From Paraphysoderma sedebokerense (taxonomy: Eukaryota; Blastocladiomycota; Physodermatomycetes; Physodermatales; Physodermataceae), in assembly GCA_025602915.1 (NCBI GenBank), contig JAHLJZ010000095.1, forward strand, positions 25,876 to 89,875: a DNA stretch of 64,000 nt. The letters run 5' to 3'. Positions 1-12,363 of this stretch are shown here, piece after piece. The notes under the pieces are model-generated. The model was given only the letters and a program-made list of their open reading frames with translations, searched no databases and was not told where the DNA came from. Position numbers and translations under genes: made by a program. Numbering within the stretch: the stretch's first letter is position 1; the number at the start of each line of letters is the position of its first letter.

Positions 1-1095
1 GAAAATGTCAAAAATTTTAGCAACCAAATTTTTTAAGCCTCGCCGGTATATAATCGTTCACGTGATGGTATATTATTTTATTGTCCGTGATTATTGATGG
101 TATACTGATTTTGGTATCAATATTTAATTTCAGGCATAGACTGTAAGAACACAGACAAAGAAATAAAATAATTACGAAAATATTTGGCATAAGAAATTCG
201 TAACTAGTTTTGCTATGAATAACTTCGCCATTTGATATGGAAAATATCTACTAACAAATAATAATAATACACGATACAACAAGGTCCCAAGAAAACTCAA
301 TCACTTGAGCTACTCTCATGAAATTCATCTTATCTGCTTATCTTCAGCTGTGCCGTCGAGATTCTGCACTAGAATGACCAATCATATAGCTTACCCTAAA
401 TCCACAGTCAGTAATGCGAGAACACGGCGTTGCTCAATGTAAAACCCCCTCGATTAACAGTCATTCTGAGAAGTTCAAATTATGTTTAGTATACTTGAGT
501 TGATTGATTGTATAAACCGGAATAATTTAAGCTCAATTTCTGAAGAATAAAATGCAAGAGACAATTTCCACAACGCGACAATTATCAATAGACGAAGAAC
601 TCTCTTCCGACAAGGGAAAAACATCCCGGGGTTTGTCAACAGCGACTGGGAATTTCTTCAAGAGACGATTGCTTTTTCGCTGCTTAATCGATTGCGTGGG
701 GCAAGATACTATTGTGGCAATATAAGCCGACTGGGCTGATAAAGACTCTCGCTGTATGGCTCTAATGTTGCCTCGCTAACTTTGATGACGACGGATAAAC
801 AGTGAATCAACGGGCACAAAGAATGCAAGCAAAAATAGCCAACCACTGCACACAATCACAAATATATTAGTTCCTCTACCAATCCCAGGGTTCAGCGATG
901 GTACAGCGATAATATTACAAGGATAGGTTTGAAATTATGTAAAAAAGGTAAAGGGGTTTAAATGACTAGGGAAACTTTTCCTACTCTTTCTTAGGTCTAT
1001 AATTAAAAAAAAACCAGGGATACTGATTTTCTCTTTTTTCCATTCCTAATATGCCTCTCGCGAGGTTTAATAGGGTTTAAAATAAATCAATTGAT
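1..1095. other. Intergenic, no convincing gene
   Basis: No reading frame here resembles a known protein. A 57-codon ATG-to-stop frame on the plus strand (552-725) has no recognisable motif and is probably chance. A CACGTG hexamer lies at 59-64. The right part is the 3' flank of the minus-strand ADP/ATP carrier gene. Confidence 0.6.
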
Positions 1096-2499
<1,404 letters not shown>

Positions 2500-3446
2500 T
2501 TTTGTTTATTTTCTGAGGTGGATTGAGAATGGTTTTAGGTTGATCCACCGAGAAAAGGATGGGAAGGGAAGAACGAATGTGGGAATGAGTTAGCATGGAA
2601 TAGAGATTGATGAAGGGAGGGAGAGGATCAGGGAGAAAAGGTGATAAGAGCAAAACATTGAAACATGATGGACGTGAACATGGGATGAAAAAGAGAACGT
2701 CGGGAGGGACAAGGATGGAAGGGGGGATGGGGATGTGGATGGGGATTGGGATGGGTAAAAGAGAGAGAGTGAGGAATGGAAAGACTTACATGTCAACTCT
2801 GAGAGATGGAAGTGGAGATGGATAGAGAGGGAGGAAGAGAGAGAGAAGGGAAAGGAGCGGGTTTTGTTTGCCAGTCGGAGAGAGAGAAAAGAATTTTTTT
2901 TTTTTTTCACAGCGGGCAGATCGGCTCATGGGTCCTTCTGGTGGTGGATTTTTCATTTCACAGCAAAGGGAATGTCACGTGTGCGGGTGGGCATGTCACG
3001 TGTGTGGGAGGGCATGTTGATTTTGTGGCATGGGATGGTTGGTGCTTGGTGGATAGTTTGAGGGCATTCCGTTGTTCACCGTGTTCACCGTGTTCACCAG
3101 CAGGTGGTGGAGTGCGCGAGTGTGATATTCCACTCGACTAGTTGCGTATGTGGTGATTGGTGAAGCTAGTATACTAGTAGAGGGGAACAGGAGAGTGGAG
3201 GGGTCGAGGAACAGACATGGGAATAGACAGCGTCTGCCCCGGTTGCCAGCGCACTTGCTTGTATCCACTTGTCTGTCTGCTGGAGACTCACTACACAGCA
3301 GACAGCCCAGCCACCCCAGCATCACCCCTCGCCATTGTCGAGTTGAAACGCGCCCTCCAGTCTCTGATTGCTGCACTCTGTCAAGAGGGATCTTTTCAAC
3401 CGACCGTGCTATTCCCTCTTTCACCCACACTCCCACCCTACATAGA
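2500..3446. promoter_or_regulatory. Divergent promoter region, AAC / PMM
   Basis: Intergenic DNA between two divergently transcribed genes. From about 2520 to 2890 the plus strand is overwhelmingly purine (G/A), so the carrier gene sees a CT-rich upstream tract, followed by a run of 14 T at 2894-2907. A 21-bp tandem duplication at 2972-3013 places CACGTG at 2976-2981 and 2997-3002. A 9-bp unit (gttcaccgt) is repeated almost three times at 3074-3098. CACGTG is the E-box bound by basic helix-loop-helix factors such as Cbf1 or USF; a role here is inferred. Confidence 0.55.
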
Positions 3447-5167
3447 ATGTCCTCAGAGTGGTCCTCCAGATCTCACCCAGACACCATCGTCCTCTTTGAT
3501 GTCGACGGCACCCTCACTCCGGCCAGAAAAACCGTCACCCCGCAAGTCTTGCAGACACTGAAGGCTCTAAAGCAAAAAGTCGTCATCGGGTTCGTCGGCG
3601 GCAGCGATTTCTCCAAACAACTCGAACAACTAGGCAATGACAGTGAGTAGCCTGCATTTCGGTCTATTCAATAGCTAACCTACCAAGTCCTGTCGTACTC
3701 GGTACATGGTGGCTTCTCCACTGTATTACCTCTTGATCCAACAACATCTTGAATCATACATTGCTAAATCAGTGACCCTGTTAAAACACTTTGAAACTAA
3801 CTCTAAATTCTCAATAGTCCTTACTTTATTCGACTTTTGTTTCTCCGAAAACGGTTTGACTGCATACCGATTGGGCCAAAAGCTTGCGTCACAGGTACGC
3901 TTAGTTTCCCCTCTCCATCTGATCCTCCAAAAAACAAAACTACAACAGCCTTGTGTATGATTTCCAATATTGACACTAACTTTTGTGTGAATCTTCACTC
4001 TTTAACAGAGTTTTATTGGTCACCTCGGCGAAGAAAAATACCAAAAATTAGTCAACTTTATCCTCAGATACATCGCTGACCTCAAGATCCCGCAAAAGAG
4101 GTAACTATCTCCCTTTCAATCATTTTTCCACTTCTTCTTCCATTCTATCGCTTTCACTCTCCAGTTTCTCCTCCCTGGCTCAACTTTATCCTCATAAACA
4201 TGCCTTCCTTCTCTCGCCTTCCTTCTTCCTTCTGCCTTCTGATCTCACTAACCCTTTCACGTTATCTTTTCGTGACTGTGGGCAACTCTGATCTCCACAA
4301 TAGAGGTACATTCGTCGAATTCAGGAACGGAATGATCAATGTATCCCCAATCGGTAGAAACTGCTCGTAAGTGTTCTTCCTCCCTCCTCTTCTCCTTGAC
4401 GCCACCTTCTATAAATCTGTTTCCCTCTCTCTACATCTTTCCTACATTTCAACTAACAAACCCCTTTCTATTCCGTTGATAGACACCCAGAGCGAAACGA
4501 ATTCGAAGCATACGACAAGGTACTTGACCCTCCCATTGCATCTATACTTGATTTTCTTTTCCCGTAGAGTAAACAACTGAACTCTTTAAAACTGAACCCT
4601 TAAGATCCATAACATCCGCCCTAAATTCGTCGAAGCCTTGAAAAAAGAATTTGGAGATTACGGTCTTACCTTCTCCATCGGTACGCTACCCATTCCTCTT
4701 TTCCCCTCTAATCACTCAACCACTCGGTTCCCCGCTAACTCAACCCCTGTTCTGCTCACTGTTTTTAAAAACTTGAATTACTTTTAAATCCGTTCCCGTT
4801 ATATCTAGGCGGACAAATCTCCTTTGACGTGTTCCCCGCCGGTTGGGATAAAACCTATTGCCTCCGTCACTTAAAATCCGAAGGGTTCACGAAAATCCAT
4901 TTCTTTGGTGACAAAACCGATATCGTACGGGTTCTTCCTCTACTCTACTCCTTCCTTTTAATTCCCCCACCTTCTTTCTTCCATCCTGAATTCTACCACC
5001 CCAATTCTAACCCCTTAACTAAACCCCTTGTTCGTTTTTTGTGTTGTGTGTCGGAAATATAGGGTGGCAACGACTACGAAATTTACACTCACCCACAAGT
5101 GACCGGTCATTCTGTTAAATCTCCAGACGACACCGTCAGAATTTTGAAAGAGTTGTTTGGAGTTTAA
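3447..5167 (+). CDS. PMM: Phosphomannomutase
   Basis: Converts mannose 6-phosphate to mannose 1-phosphate for GDP-mannose synthesis, which feeds glycosylation and GPI anchors; cytosolic. Eight exons: 3447-3642, 3818-3894, 4009-4100, 4304-4366, 4483-4519, 4605-4680, 4809-4924, 5063-5167; 253 residues, the normal eukaryotic PMM length. The catalytic HAD motif DVDGTLT is at residues 18-24, with Asp18 the expected phosphorylated nucleophile. FSENGL, the RNGM and SPIGR segments and the C-terminal FGDKT and GGNDYEIY motifs are all present. The small exons (37 nt and 63 nt) keep phase and restore the family sequence without gaps. An ATG-less open frame extends upstream, but the ATG at 3447 matches the family N-terminus. 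Confidence 0.96.
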
Positions 5168-6050
5168 CATCACTTTTGCCTCTGAAACAAAGAATCATAC
5201 CGAATCATTTTTTTAATTCTTATGAAATTTGAATTGAAGGGACCCATGGGAACCTCGAGATTTATTTTGGTTTAAAAATACAGTTCGTTTTTTATTGAAA
5301 CCATATTAAAGATTTATCTAGAAACAATAAAAACAATGATTATAAATGATACTTTTGTTCCTCTTTTCTTTTTGGTGAAAATGGTAAATGATGCATGATG
5401 TTTTGTTCCTCTTCTTTTTGTGTGTGACTTTTTGAAATAATGAAATAATGTTCGACGCAGTAGTTTTGTCCGGATAGAATTCAAGTATCATCCGACACAC
5501 CAAACATCCGTGACGAACGATACCAACACCTTTTTATTTTTTGTGAAAAGTGAAAAAAAAATAGAAACAACGTTCCATACACTACATATAATGTTTAGTT
5601 CCAAATTTGAAGGTAGTTCTACTTTTACAGGTTTTTACCAACTTACTAAGGGTGTCTCAAGTAACCTTTCCATGTACCGTTATTTCGGGTACGTTGAGAA
5701 ACTGAGAAATGAAAAGTCCATTGAATTTAACTGAAACTGAAACCGAAACCGAGATTTAAAATCTGAGTATACAGTATACTACAAAATACACAAGTTACTT
5801 AAAATAAAATAAAATAAAATAGAAAAGTGACAAGTGACGAGTAGCACGAAAAAGCCAACTAAATTGTTCTAAAATCTACAGTTACCGTCGTGACGAATAC
5901 CCGTTTTCTGTATCGTTTACAATCACCATAAGAAAAAAAAAAAAACATTTTAACCTATCCATCGAAACCGAAGAATTCCTTGAACCGCGTTAGTTTTCTA
6001 AACTTTTATTCCGAATGACCGTGTTGATGGTGTCATGGAATTAGACAGAA
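5168..6050. other. Convergent intergenic region
   Basis: AT-rich spacer between the 3' ends of PMM and the TTLL gene. It holds a four-copy AAAAT microsatellite at 5801-5820 and several A/T runs. A frame at 5510-5734 has no recognisable protein feature. Presumably this is both 3' untranslated regions. Confidence 0.6.
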
Positions 6051-8378
6051 CTAGACCTTCGTCTTAGTTGGGGCGGTGTAACGGTACTTGGTTTGGTTGG
6101 CCTGGTTAATTGTGTTGTACACTGTTTTCGGTTTTTCTTTATTAGGGTGGACTAGAGATTCGGATAAGTGGGGGGAAGACAAAGAAGAAGATGAATATCG
6201 TGGTACCAAGAATTCAGCGAGGGGAGTAGAAATTGGTAATCGTATTGGAATTCTTTCCGGATGATTTTTATAGTGAAGCTGACTGAGTGATTTCGATTTG
6301 TCTGGTTGATTTTTACTATTGGGTTTTAAACCATCATTAGAGTGTGGGTGTTTAAACGAGTTGATTCCACTTAGGGACCCGAATTTCTTATGTCGTTCCA
6401 TAATAACCTGAATTTTTTCTTTTTGTTTTATCTCTTCGTCATGTTTTTTCGTTAAATATTCCTTTCGGATTTTTGTGCTGTTTGTTTCGGTCACCGTGAA
6501 TAATTTCTCGGCTTGACATAAATATCGCGAATATTTTTGCATTATTTGCGGATTCGGGTGCGGATAAACTAAGGTGTAGTTTCCTAGATTTTCGGTTTCG
6601 TTGACGGTCAGATTACCCGATGATTCCGATCCGTTCTGGGAGGACGAGTCAGTTGGTAAGATTACATTTGATTCCAACTTCGATTCATTTTCAGATTCCG
6701 GTCCTGTAAAACCGGTGTGATTAGTTTTGTACAATCTTTCTTTTGCCTTTTTTCTTTCCAGCTTTTCATATTCCTTGGGGTTCAATTTCTCTAAATTCAG
6801 TAACCGAAATGTATCCATCAACAGATTTTCTTTCACTTTATAATCTACCTCCGTATCGCATGTAAAACTAGGCGAAAGATTCACTTCCAGCACCCACGGT
6901 CGTAATTTATGATCCAAAAAGATATCGAACCCTAATATCTCGAAACAACAGGACCCTGGTTCCATTGAATTCGGGAAACAGGATTTATAAACTCGACAAA
7001 GATCGGGTTGGATGGTGAGGAGGGTTTTAACTATGATATCGCAGATTCGGTTCCATACTGCTTTGGAAGAGTAACCGATTTGATCGATGTGTCGAAGGAT
7101 AGAGGATAATGCGCTTGAGAGCAAATAAAATGAATAAAGAAATGCAAACTTTCAACTTGGGCAAAGGGTGAATTACTTACCGTTTACTACCTCCGTCCAT
7201 CCCGCCGTCTACGAATTTATCTGAAAACTTGTTGATGGCGTAATTGGTCAAATGCATACAGACATTATCCTAATCTTGACAAATTGACAGAGTTCAAATC
7301 AATATAAGTGTCGATTCTTGTCGATCTCTTCACGGATTAATTTCAATCCTCAAAATAAAATAACAAGCTACTGTACCAAATTATCTGGTTTGGGTCCAAC
7401 ATACAACTCTGTCGCAAACCTGGCTAACCCTAAATCCATATCAACCCATATCCTACGATTAGTTCATATATCACACAATCTATCATGTGTCATCCACAAA
7501 TCAAAGTTTACCTTCATTATAAACAAACACTTTTAACGGATCAACGGAGGCGACTAACACGTAAACTCGCAAATCGAATTTATACCCTTCAATCAGAAAC
7601 GGTTTGTGGAGGTATTCTTGCACAATTGTATTTGGTTCGTTCACCAGATCGTTCGGATTACGGAACAAATAAATTCCTTTCCCTTGGGATCCACTCTCGG
7701 GTTTAACGATGTAATATTTGTCTTTGGAATTTGAGCGAGCGTAATGTTGGAATTCTTGATACCTAACGTCCAATTCCAGTCAAAAACATGAAAAATATAA
7801 CAAATATTCCAACCGAATTGAAAACAGGTTAACAAATTCATATGGAACTTACTCTCCACTCAAATGCCAAGTTTTAGGTGCAAACCCAAACTCTTTACCA
7901 AACACTTTATACATCCTCATCAAATTTCTAGCTAAACAATCCTTCTTACATATTTGATGCATCCCCGGAAAATGATTAATACGTTGGTACGGTTCTAGTT
8001 CTAATAGTTTTGTAAAAGGAACAGCTCCGTCTAGCCAGTACAATGTGAACGGATCATGGTCGGAGTGGACTGGTTTCATTCCGAATTGGCGAGCGCATCG
8101 TCGAACTGGTTTTATAGACGTTGTAGTTTTGATAGGAGTATACACAGACGATCAAGTCGCCGATTAATAAAATTATGAAATGACATTAGAGATTTGGTAG
8201 ACGAACTAAATCATGTCACTGAAAACACAGAAAAAGAAAATGAAACAAAAAGAAAAAACGATATCTTGCCAACTTCGTATTTCGTGTTTGAGTAATTGAT
8301 TTTTATAATAAACTTGGACTTTTTTGCTTTCTTTTCGGTAACCTCAGTATCATTTGCTACTGTCGGTTTCGGCGTCAT
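6051..8378 (-). CDS. Tubulin polyglutamylase, TTLL family
   Basis: Ligates glutamate chains to tubulin tails, a modification typical of axonemal and basal-body microtubules. Six exons on the minus strand: 8270-8378, 7853-8105, 7512-7762, 7377-7429, 7181-7269, 6051-7113; 605 residues. The TTL ATP-grasp domain fills roughly residues 25-360. It contains NYSNTKYEVVRR, the nucleotide-binding KPESGSQGKGIYLF (Lys141), FLIEGYKFDLRVYVLV, LARFATELY, MHLTNYAINK and the metal-binding EVNLSPSF near 328-335. The C-terminal third is low-complexity and basic, as in TTLL4/6/7/13-type enzymes. The first intron uses a GC donor (8269) with a normal AG acceptor; this is the only join that restores the conserved YEVVRR segment. 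The ATG at 8378 is the first in-frame one after an upstream stop, but a further 5' exon cannot be excluded. Confidence 0.9.
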
Positions 8379-8574
8379 CCGGAATGATGCCTTTCCTTTC
8401 AAGATGTGCAATATGATTTCCACTAGGTAGCTACCCGGTAATGGTCAAACGCGCTTCAAGTACGGAAAAAGTCATGCCAGAGACTCGTGATTTCAGAGTT
8501 GAACAGCAACGATGAAAAAAATCTTATTCGACATAAAGGTACAGTCATAGTAGGTGTACAGGTATAACTGTTGT

Positions 8575-9822
8575 TTAATCTTTTAAATTTAGAGATATGC
8601 GGAGACTATAGTTTTCTTGTTCCAATTGGGTAATTCGTTTGTTCATGGTATCCAAAGTTGATTCAACTCGGTGCTCAAAAAGGGCCATCTCTCTCTTGTG
8701 GTTTTCCATGATTTCTTGAATAAAAGACAAGAGAAATTCAGTTTCGCGGAGTTGAGATGTGGAATCCGAGAAGTTATCGCTGTCTGACAGCTCTGTAAGG
8801 TTGGATTCCGAGGTGTTAGCATCAAACTGCTCCTGTTCGGGTGTAACCGATTTTAGACTCTTATTTGAAGAGGCTGATGCGGTAGAGTCACAACAATCAA
8901 CTTCACTTGATTTTGTAGCCCACCTAGCAGTCGAGTTAATTTGAGAAAATAATATTGGTATTGAGGCTGATCCTCTGCTACGTTCTTGAGAAGCATTGGT
9001 CCCTGCAATTTGTCCGGAATCCTTATTTCGGCTACTTCCAGATACTCCGAGACTGAATAAAGAGACATTTGGGGTATTTCTAGGCACATCTGACAGGATT
9101 GTCGAAATCAAGGAAAGTACCGAATCGAACGCCGCGACACTTCCACGCACAGATGGACAGTAACTGTTGTTCGGAGGACAAAGCCCAACGTCGGAACTCA
9201 TATACTGATGATCAATTGTTGCCTGACGGCAGCGCTGACTTGAGAGGTTATCTGAAGCAGAAACTTCATCTGTGTCAGTGGAACTAATGGAAGAACGGAG
9301 AGAAGGGCTAGTGTCATGTAATAGTGGAACGCTATCAGATTTGCTAGCACTGCATATAGGAGTATCAAAATTCGGGTTAGCTTGTTTCAATATTACTGTT
9401 AACAAATTTCTGAGCTGATCGATGCTGGTTTGACTTGTTAATCTGGCTGAACATGCATCACAAGAATATTGGTAAGCTAAATTGTAATTTCCACAGCACC
9501 TGATATCACAAACGATTCACATACCAGAACGAGTAGCATCGGAACAAGATTCCCCTTCCATACTCTCTAACAACGCAGTCACTGCCTTCTGAAGTAAAAA
9601 GGCATCATCGTTTAACTTTCTCTCTGATATCTTTGTATCGGCTTGAATGGAATCAGCTGCTCGAACATGTTGGCTCGTATCATTTCGGGATTCTTGATCG
9701 ACCGAGCTCATTGATGTGGCGTCATTTAAACCTATCTTCCTTGATTCTGCTACAGCGACGTTCGATTCAGCTCTACTGGGGTCAACAGATTCGCGAGGTA
9801 GATTACAAACGGATAACGACAT
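8575..9822 (-). CDS. Serine-rich protein with C-terminal coiled coil
   Basis: Not recognised. Two exons on the minus strand (9525-9822 and 8575-9446) joined by a 78-nt GT-AG intron give 389 residues. Most of the protein is polar and rich in Ser, Asp and Thr and looks disordered. The last 50 or so residues (FLLSFIQEIMENHKRE through MNKRITQLEQENYSLRISL) form a clear heptad pattern that should be a coiled coil, suggesting a dimeric scaffold. No signal peptide or membrane segment is visible. It lies about 200 bp upstream of the TTLL gene on the same strand, between TTLL and kinesin-9, so a flagellar role is conceivable but unproven. Confidence 0.7.
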
Positions 9823-10252
9823 TTTACCCTAATTCATTTCAATATGTGACTGGACACTAGAGATGTGCGAGGGCCTTTTGGTGCCATGATTCGTGACTTG
9901 TGCGTTCGTGATCACGGATAAAGAGGAGAAAGAAATCGTTAAGGCGTTCGCCTATAGGGGGCAGGGGCTGCATGTTTAAGGAGACCGATATCGTAACGTG
10001 ATATTGACTATTTATGGAGTATTCTTATTGAATGATAAAGAACCGTCATCCATATCTTAGAAAGTGATTTCACAAAACTTGAAGGATTTATTAGGAAATC
10101 GAAACATTCTTATAAGCACACCAAAGAAATGTACAGTTTCTAACTTAATAGTTAAACTCATGTATTAAGTCATACGTATTTCAATATATCCACAAAAACT
10201 AACGAAAAATCGAATATAGAAGGGATGGCTATAGTTATTCATAGTGGAGATT
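9823..10252. other. Intergenic spacer
   Basis: Holds the presumed promoter of the serine-rich gene (left) and the 3' flank of the oxidoreductase gene (right). Nothing else is recognisable. Confidence 0.6.
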
Positions 10253-11789
10253 TTACATCTTGGCCTTCGCTTCGCCCACCCTTATGACAACTTTACCGAT
10301 ATTTTTTCCAGCCTAAGTTCAATATGAGTTAGCAATGGAGAGTAGTAGGCGCAAAGAGGGGAAGAGAAATCAGCTTACAAAGAGATGCTTGATACCACGG
10401 CTAACATCTTCTAGCCCTCTGAAATCTTGCATGTCAACCGAAAAAGATATTGTTCCTGTATCACAAATACAAGTTAGTTTCCTTATACGCTAACAACAAG
10501 CTTTGGTAATTGCACCTTTTGATATTCCGTCGACCAAATGCGCCCAAGCTTTCATTCCACCGTCTTTCATATAATGATTCAAGAAAAATCCGATCACAGA
10601 GATAGATTTTGATAATAATAGGTAAGTCGGGACTGTATCATCAAATAATAATTTTGAATTCTGATTGGTATTTTGGTAGGCCGAGACGGAACCGATGATG
10701 AGAAGACGAGATCTGACTGCCAGTCTATACTCCTATCGTATTAGCATCACAACATTAAACATTTCAAATAGGACATCAATATACCTCTTGATAATAGTAT
10801 TGAGCATCTCTCCGCCGACACCATCAAAGCAGACATCAATACCCTCGGGAAATTCTGTTTTCAAAACTTTATCCAAGTTTTCGGTTTTGTAATTTATGGG
10901 TCTATCAACACCAATACTCTACGAATGGGTGATGTCCAACGAGAGTTAATGTCGATTGTAATCTTACACGTCCGCTAAATAAGCGTACCTTTAAATATTC
11001 CACTTTGTCCTGGGACCCGCAAGTGCCTATTACCTTGCAACCGGCCTGCTTCGCTACTTGACAAGCGATTTGACCAGTGCCACCTAGAGTGACCAGATGA
11101 ATATACGCCAACAAATACAAGCAGGTCCAAAGTACAATATTTACCTGAAGCGGCAGTAACAAGAACAGTTTCTCCCGCCTTAATGTTAGCTGCTGCATGC
11201 AAAGCCAGGTAAGCAGTCAATCCGTTCACCAAGTTGAGATATTCCGGCCGAATGTCCTTGATCATACCAGTATCAGAATTAGCCATCGCGCATATTGGTT
11301 TGAATGAAAATGAAAAGGCAGAAACATACTGGGACTGGGAAAACCAATCTCTCGTCTATAGTCATGAACTCTGTAAAGGCGCCATATTTCATGAAAGCAA
11401 CTTTGCTACCTAGTTTCACTTTCTTCACACCGTCGCCAACTGCCACTACTTCCCCCACAGCTTCAAAGCCGGCATCGAATGGCGGTCTCATTGTTGGGTC
11501 ATAGCGCCCAGCGGTGAAGTTAATGTCTGAAGCGTTGATACCAAGATAATGATTTTGGATCAAAATTTCGTTCGGCTTCAGTGACTGGATGGTTGTTGAC
11601 ATCTACAGCCGGAGTACAAGCAATAACTATTAGTTAATTAGCAACTAAAGAATGTAAAGGCATTGCTGAAAAGTGAGTAAGGCCTACATCAGCGGTTCGA
11701 ATTTCGGTGGCTTCATCAAAGTCATTAGATAACTTCTTGACAACGATTTTGCGAAAAGAAGTGGGAAGATCTGGCTTGGAATTTGGCAT
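10253..11789 (-). CDS. Zinc-type alcohol dehydrogenase / quinone oxidoreductase (MDR family, ZADH2/PTGR3-like)
   Basis: NAD(P)H-dependent medium-chain reductase, probably acting on enones or quinones. Eight minus-strand exons: 11688-11789, 11330-11602, 11145-11256, 10989-11083, 10785-10918, 10516-10712, 10379-10455, 10253-10312; 349 residues, normal for the family. The N-terminal GroES-like fold shows [14 protein letters not shown] and [17 protein letters not shown]. The Rossmann domain shows [20 protein letters not shown], with the AASGGTGQ dinucleotide-binding loop, then [12 protein letters not shown] and CFDGVGG. No structural zinc cysteines are seen, consistent with the zinc-free quinone oxidoreductase branch despite the family name. 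The DINFTAGRY segment and the C-terminal half are closest to ZADH2 (prostaglandin reductase 3). The exact substrate cannot be told from sequence. Confidence 0.92.
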
Positions 11790-12363
11790 TTTTCTTGTAA
11801 TATTGTTGGATCATATAGTAGTTGAATGATGATGCAAAAGCTGAAGTGGTCTGCTTAAATATCTCAGACTTCACCACATTCTTCGGGTCAATTTGCTTTG
11901 TCAGACTGGCTAGCTTATTGACGGCGTTGACTTATCCGAGCGGTAAACTTGATCCGCCCATTGTTCAGTCGACCATTCCTCCTCACCGCAACATGTTGTT
12001 CATCCGACTGCGTTGCAATGTATTGATTCGCCCAGTGTAGTGTTCATGATAGAATGTGTAAACCATTACTAATATCCGTGAATACACATTCCCTATGACT
12101 TTGTAAGCGTTATTGTTTCAACGAAAATATTGCCGAGTAACAAGATTTTGAAAGATGTTGGCAGGCCAAATAATCAAAGCCTGTTCAAAGATTTCAGTTG
12201 TTGCTAAGAATCATTCATCTTTTTTTAAGAGAAATGTCGGAGTGCAAACTTGGAATGTGTTAATTAATTTCAATATTACGCGTGCTTGAAGAGGGATTTA
12301 TTCAAGGAGGTTTCTAGAATGTATCACATCTTTAACTAAGAGAATAATTGAATTCACCAGTAG
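11790..12363. other. Intergenic spacer
   Basis: Promoter side of the oxidoreductase gene and 3' flank of kinesin-9. A plus-strand frame at 11822-12040 shows no protein features. No repeat or RNA gene was recognised. Confidence 0.6.

Noticed and set aside
552-725. 57-codon plus-strand ATG frame
   Set aside because: Short, no motif, no intron or neighbour support; expected by chance in DNA of this composition.
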